Assembly: GCF_900156045.1 (NCBI RefSeq)
Contig: NZ_FTMX01000012.1
Span: forward strand, 59,575 to 123,574
Length of the DNA stretch: 64,000 nt
Origin: Peribacillus simplex
GTDB lineage: Bacteria > Bacillota > Bacilli > Bacillales > DSM-1321
Direction: 5' to 3'
Part shown: positions 63,615 through 64,000 of the stretch, one piece after another
How positions within the stretch are numbered: position 1 is the stretch's first letter
Layout: each line of letters begins with the position of its first letter
The notes under the pieces: model-generated
Told to the model about the DNA's origin: nothing
Database searches by the model: none
What the model saw: the letters and a program-made list of their open reading frames with translations, nothing else
Made by a program: the position numbers and the translations under genes

Positions 63615-63620
63615 TCATTA

Positions 63621-63661
63621 AAAACAGGAGGGCAGCGATAATCAGCTGCCCTCCTGTTTTT
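63621..63661 (+). terminator. Terminator of ptsG
   Basis: AAACAGGAGGGCAGC and GCTGCCCTCCTGTTT pair around GATAATCA, followed by further T. Confidence 0.93.
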
Positions 63662-63763
63662 GATAATTCATTAGCAGGGTCCTGCTTCTATAGAAAGAAA
63701 GTAGTATAAATATAGAAGAAGGTGGGGTCATGAAAAAAAAGAAGGGAATTTTAAAAGATTAAA

Positions 63764-63792
63764 TTGACTTATCTATATGCAAGTGCTAATAT
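63764..63792 (+). promoter_or_regulatory. rRNA operon promoter P1
   Basis: TTGACT and TAATAT separated by exactly 17 bases, a sigma-A promoter in front of the rRNA leader. Confidence 0.8.
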
Positions 63793-63846
63793 ATTAAATA
63801 CACCGCTTGAGACAAAAAAGATAAACAAGTAAATGATAATTTGTTG

Positions 63847-63875
63847 TTGACTTTATGTTTGAAAGGTGTTAAACT
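63847..63875 (+). promoter_or_regulatory. rRNA operon promoter P2
   Basis: TTGACT and TAAACT separated by exactly 17 bases, 83 bases after P1. Tandem promoters of this kind are typical of Bacillus rrn operons. Confidence 0.88.
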
Positions 63876-64000
63876 AATCAAGTCGCTAAAGAAGCGATGG
63901 GAAATATTGCTCTTTGAAAACTGAACAAAACAAAGCGCCAACGTTAAATTTTAAGTGAGCACACACTATCAAAAAAGCAAATGAGCAAGTCAAACATTTC
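63876..64000 (+). rRNA. rRNA operon leader (pre-16S), 16S gene starts beyond the window
   Basis: TTGCTCTTTGAAAACTGAAC at about 63908 is the boxA-type antitermination segment found in Bacillus rrn leaders, and the end (GCAAATGAGCAAGTCAAACA) is the usual sequence just before mature 16S. The AGAGTTTGATC start of 16S is not reached. Confidence 0.88.

Overview
The window looks like chromosomal DNA of a spore-forming Bacillaceae bacterium. It carries a gerA-type germinant receptor operon, a yuk/yue type VII secretion operon, the yeaC-yeaD-yebA-guaA-pbuG block in Bacillus subtilis order, a HutP-controlled hut leader, and a Bacillus-style rRNA operon leader at the right edge. The AT-rich background, the dispersed GC-rich intergenic repeat and the gene content suggest the Peribacillus simplex group. 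That genus call is inference from memory, not a database result.

Layout. 1-2.7 kb: the 3' end of a 6-phosphogluconate dehydrogenase gene, small unknown genes and a decayed IS3-type transposase remnant. 2.76-6.7 kb: a two-gene module, a coiled-coil protein with a GrpE-like tail followed by an Hsp70-like ATPase with an N-terminal lipoyl-type barrel; it is the least explained protein pair here. 7-11 kb: ger receptor operon on the minus strand, led by a 41-codon membrane peptide. 11.9-13.3 kb: PBP4B-like serine hydrolase. 13.3-18.4 kb: ABC exporter, then a Fur-boxed hydroxamate-siderophore uptake locus (yfiY / yfiZ-yfhA). 18.6-22.4 kb: hutP-hutH with a HutP-dependent terminator, plus an amino-acid permease. 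22.8-26.4 kb: two tandem copies of an unidentified structured element, then an opuA-type glycine betaine transporter whose permease and binding protein are fused.

27-37.5 kb reads as a sulfur amino-acid catabolic island: two sigma-54 promoters, a sigma-54 activator with a cysteine-rich sensor, a PatB/MalY-type C-S lyase, an APC permease, RidA, D-cysteine desulfhydrase, sulfide:quinone reductase, a CstB-like persulfide dioxygenase-rhodanese, a thioredoxin-like protein and a broken thioredoxin reductase gene. A plausible flow is uptake of cysteine-type substrates, release of sulfide and imine, imine clean-up by RidA, and sulfide oxidation by SQR and the persulfide dioxygenase. Three copies of a ~220-bp repeat with imperfect terminal inverted repeats lie in the window, two of them inside this island.

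38.5-39.4 kb: nucleoside hydrolase. 40-50 kb: complete T7SS core (yukE, yukD, yukC, yukBA, yueB, yueC) with no LXG effector attached. 50-52.2 kb: B12-riboswitch-controlled adenosyltransferase-like gene and btuF on the minus strand. 52.4-60.3 kb: yeaC-yeaD-yebA, then guaA and pbuG, each behind its own guanine riboswitch. 60.4-63.6 kb: glcT and ptsG with the RNA antiterminator target between them. From 63.76 kb, tandem promoters and the leader of an rRNA operon; the 16S gene itself starts beyond the window.
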